A stretch of DNA of 64,000 nt, from positions 1,550,001-1,614,000 of the forward strand of contig CM049989.1 of the NCBI GenBank assembly GCA_016630955.3, in the 5' to 3' direction. A model generated the notes under the pieces. The model ran no database searches. It saw only the letters and a list, made by a program, of their open reading frames with translations, and had not been told where the DNA came from. Origin of the DNA: Didymella arachidicola (Eukaryota > Ascomycota > Dothideomycetes > Pleosporales > Didymellaceae). Both the position numbers and the translations under genes were made by a program. Below, piece after piece: positions 62,443 through 64,000 of the stretch (the stretch's first letter is position 1; each line of letters opens with the position of its first letter).

Positions 62443-63399
62443 ATGTCGTCATCCTTTCCCAGCGAATACCTACCTTATGCGCTCGCTCTAGTAGCCATCC
62501 TCATTGGCGCTGTGGTCTTCAGCAGCCAGAGTACGTATCCAAGACCCCAGAACGACCGCGCACCAACTGACAGCTACAGGCGGCGGCCGCAAGGTACTGA
62601 AGCCTGATGTCTTCCAAGAGTTCGAGCTCGGGGAGAAGACTGTCCTGTCTCACAACACTGCCATGTACACTCAGCCCTGACGCCCTGATCCGTTTCAGTA
62701 GCTAACTTGTATAGCTACCGATTCAAGCTTCCCAAAGAGAACGACATCCTCGGCCTCCCCATCGGTCAGCACATTTCTCTCGCCGCCACCATCGAAGGCC
62801 AGCCGAAGGAGGTTGTCCGCTCGTACACTCCCACCTCTTCCGACAACGACAAGGGTTTCTTCGATCTCCTAATCAAGTCCTACCCGACCGGCAACATCTC
62901 GAAGTATGTCGCGAACCTCAAGATTGGCGACAAGATGAAGGTCAAGGGCCCCAAGGGCGCCATGGTCTACACACCCAACATGGTCAGGCACTTCGGCATG
63001 ATCGCAGGCGGCACTGGTATCACACCCATGCTGCAGGTCGTCAAGGCCATCCATCGCGGCCGCGCATCCGGCGACAAGACCGAGGTCGACCTCATCTTCG
63101 CAAACGTCAACCCCGAGGACATCCTGCTCAAGGACGATCTAGATGCGCTGGCGGCCAAGGACCACAAGATCCGCATCCACTACGTCCTGAACAACCCGCC
63201 TGAGGGCTGGAAGGGTGGCGTTGGCTTCGTCACCGCTGATATGATCAAGGAGAAGCTCCCTGCGCCCGCCAGCGACGTCAAGATCCTGATCTGCGGTCCC
63301 CCACCTATGGTCGCTGCTATGAAGAAGGCGACTGAGGGTCTGGGTTTCACTAAGGCCAGGCCTGTGAGCAAGCTTGAGGACCAGGTCTTCTGCTTCTAG
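62443..63399 (+). CDS. NADH-cytochrome b5 reductase (Cbr1/Mcr1 type)
   Basis: Transfers electrons from NADH to cytochrome b5 for fatty-acid desaturation, sterol synthesis and similar pathways. Exons 62443-62530, 62580-62664 and 62715-63399 give 285 residues; introns 49 and 50 nt with GTACGT and GTACAC donors. An N-terminal transmembrane helix (YALALVAILIGAVVFS) anchors it. The FAD-binding site RSYTPTSS, the GMIAGGTGITPML nucleotide loop and the CGPPPMVAAMK motif are in order. The C-terminus QVFCF is typical. The short anchor and lack of a mitochondrial presequence favour the ER/outer-membrane Cbr1 form over Mcr1. Confidence 0.94.
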
Positions 63400-63809
63400 G
63401 CTGTTCAAGAAAGAGCCCAGCAGATTCGGGACGTGGAGAGACGAGTGTAGCTCTAGACGTTTCGGGGGGAGACGTATACCTACATCAGGAAGGATTGTGT
63501 ATGTGTTCCACTTGAGCATTGGCGTAAGAAGAATTTAGACAACAAAGTAATCCCAAGCATGATGCTGAAGATCATCGTGGAAGTCAGTACTTCTTATTTC
63601 CGAGCGCTACTGTACTGCGGACGCAGCGCAAGTGGTGTCATCACTTTACTTGCGAGGGGCACAGCGGGCATTCCATGGTCTGTATCAACGTTGACACCTT
63701 GACAATCAGATATAACGTGCAGGATCTGAACGAACGATTGAAGTGGCACATGTATTTCCACGCAATCTACCTAGCCAAAGCCCACCACGGCCGCTGTAGC
63801 CTCTGACCA
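63400..63809. other. Convergent intergenic region, no gene seen
   Basis: About 410 bases between the b5 reductase stop and the stop of a minus-strand gene that runs off the right edge. No supported frame. Confidence 0.5.
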
Positions 63810-64000
63810 TCAGCTCGACTTGTATTGAGATGACCAAATCTCTTGGACAAGACGACTGACCTGACAACCAGGTAGCTGTGTCGAAAAGCCAGAGGTGATA
63901 GCAGCAGCGTCGGCAATCTTTGCAATATTCAAGTCACAAACGAAATCTTCCAATGCCGTGGCCTCGAGCGAGGCCAAACTCCGTTCCAATGCATAGGGTA
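63810..64000 (-). CDS. Unidentified protein, C-terminal fragment (partial)
   Basis: The minus strand is open from the window edge to a TGA at 63810-63812, giving 63 codons whose last residues read SRLVQEIWSSQYKSS. An earlier segment (ERSLASLEATALEDFVCDL, then NIAKIADAAAITSGF) is helical and typical of protein. The 5' part lies outside the window, so no identity can be given. The stop is directly followed by AT-balanced intergenic DNA. Confidence 0.5.
   Translation of the reverse strand, partial: PYALERSLASLEATALEDFVCDLNIAKIADAAAITSGFSTQLPGCQVSRLVQEIWSSQYKSS

Overview
The window reads as nuclear DNA of a filamentous ascomycete (Pezizomycotina; a Dothideomycete/Pleosporales-like fungus is my best guess, from gene content only). 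Genes are compact and interrupted by short introns, mostly 42-57 nt, with GT(A/G)AG-type donors, CTAAC-like branch sites and CAG/TAG acceptors. Coding regions are GC-rich, and G/C homopolymers sit between genes. About 27 protein-coding genes are supported and exon joins were worked out by hand. No tRNA, rRNA or CRISPR was seen.

Layout. 0.7-6 kb: an alpha/beta hydrolase, a hypothetical protein and a secreted large-subunit catalase, followed by a 2.5 kb gene-poor stretch. 8.4-21.4 kb: a Pil1-type eisosome protein, COPII Sec24, a peroxisomal acyl-CoA/4-coumarate-CoA ligase-like enzyme, a proline-rich hypothetical protein, inositol-pentakisphosphate 2-kinase, a DUF952 protein and the PKA catalytic subunit. 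22.5-27.9 kb: V-ATPase proteolipid c divergent from a Rom2-like Rho1 GEF. 28.4-34.2 kb: two hypothetical proteins (one apparently frameshifted) and the SSK1 response regulator. 36-44.6 kb: a small Cys/Lys-tailed protein, a haspin kinase, a GH5 mannanase and a 987-residue secreted repeat protein. 46.2-51.3 kb: a PC4/Sub1 coactivator, a RING-like/ankyrin-like protein, a complete Fot1/pogo-type DNA transposon and a MYND-finger protein. 51.5-56.6 kb: a divergent pair made of a biotin carboxylase-PxpC-PxpB-BCCP fusion and a PxpA (LamB/YcsF) protein. 56.9-64 kb: a small membrane protein, a hybrid histidine kinase, an NADH-cytochrome b5 reductase and the 3' end of an unidentified gene.

How the genes connect. 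Most are housekeeping genes. Several belong to stress and cell-wall signalling: the hybrid histidine kinase and SSK1 (phosphorelay to the HOG MAPK), the Rho1 GEF (cell-wall integrity), PKA, the eisosome protein and the secreted catalase. Dispersed linkage is not evidence of a cluster. The clearest candidate functional unit is the divergent carboxylase/PxpA pair, which resembles in two fungal genes what bacteria encode as pxpABC plus biotin carboxylase and carrier subunits.

Best leads for follow-up: that pair, a catalase intron that seems to end in TG rather than AG, an initiator ATG split by an intron in the eisosome gene, the recently expanded repeat protein, and a near-intact transposon disabled by one CAG-to-TAG-type stop.
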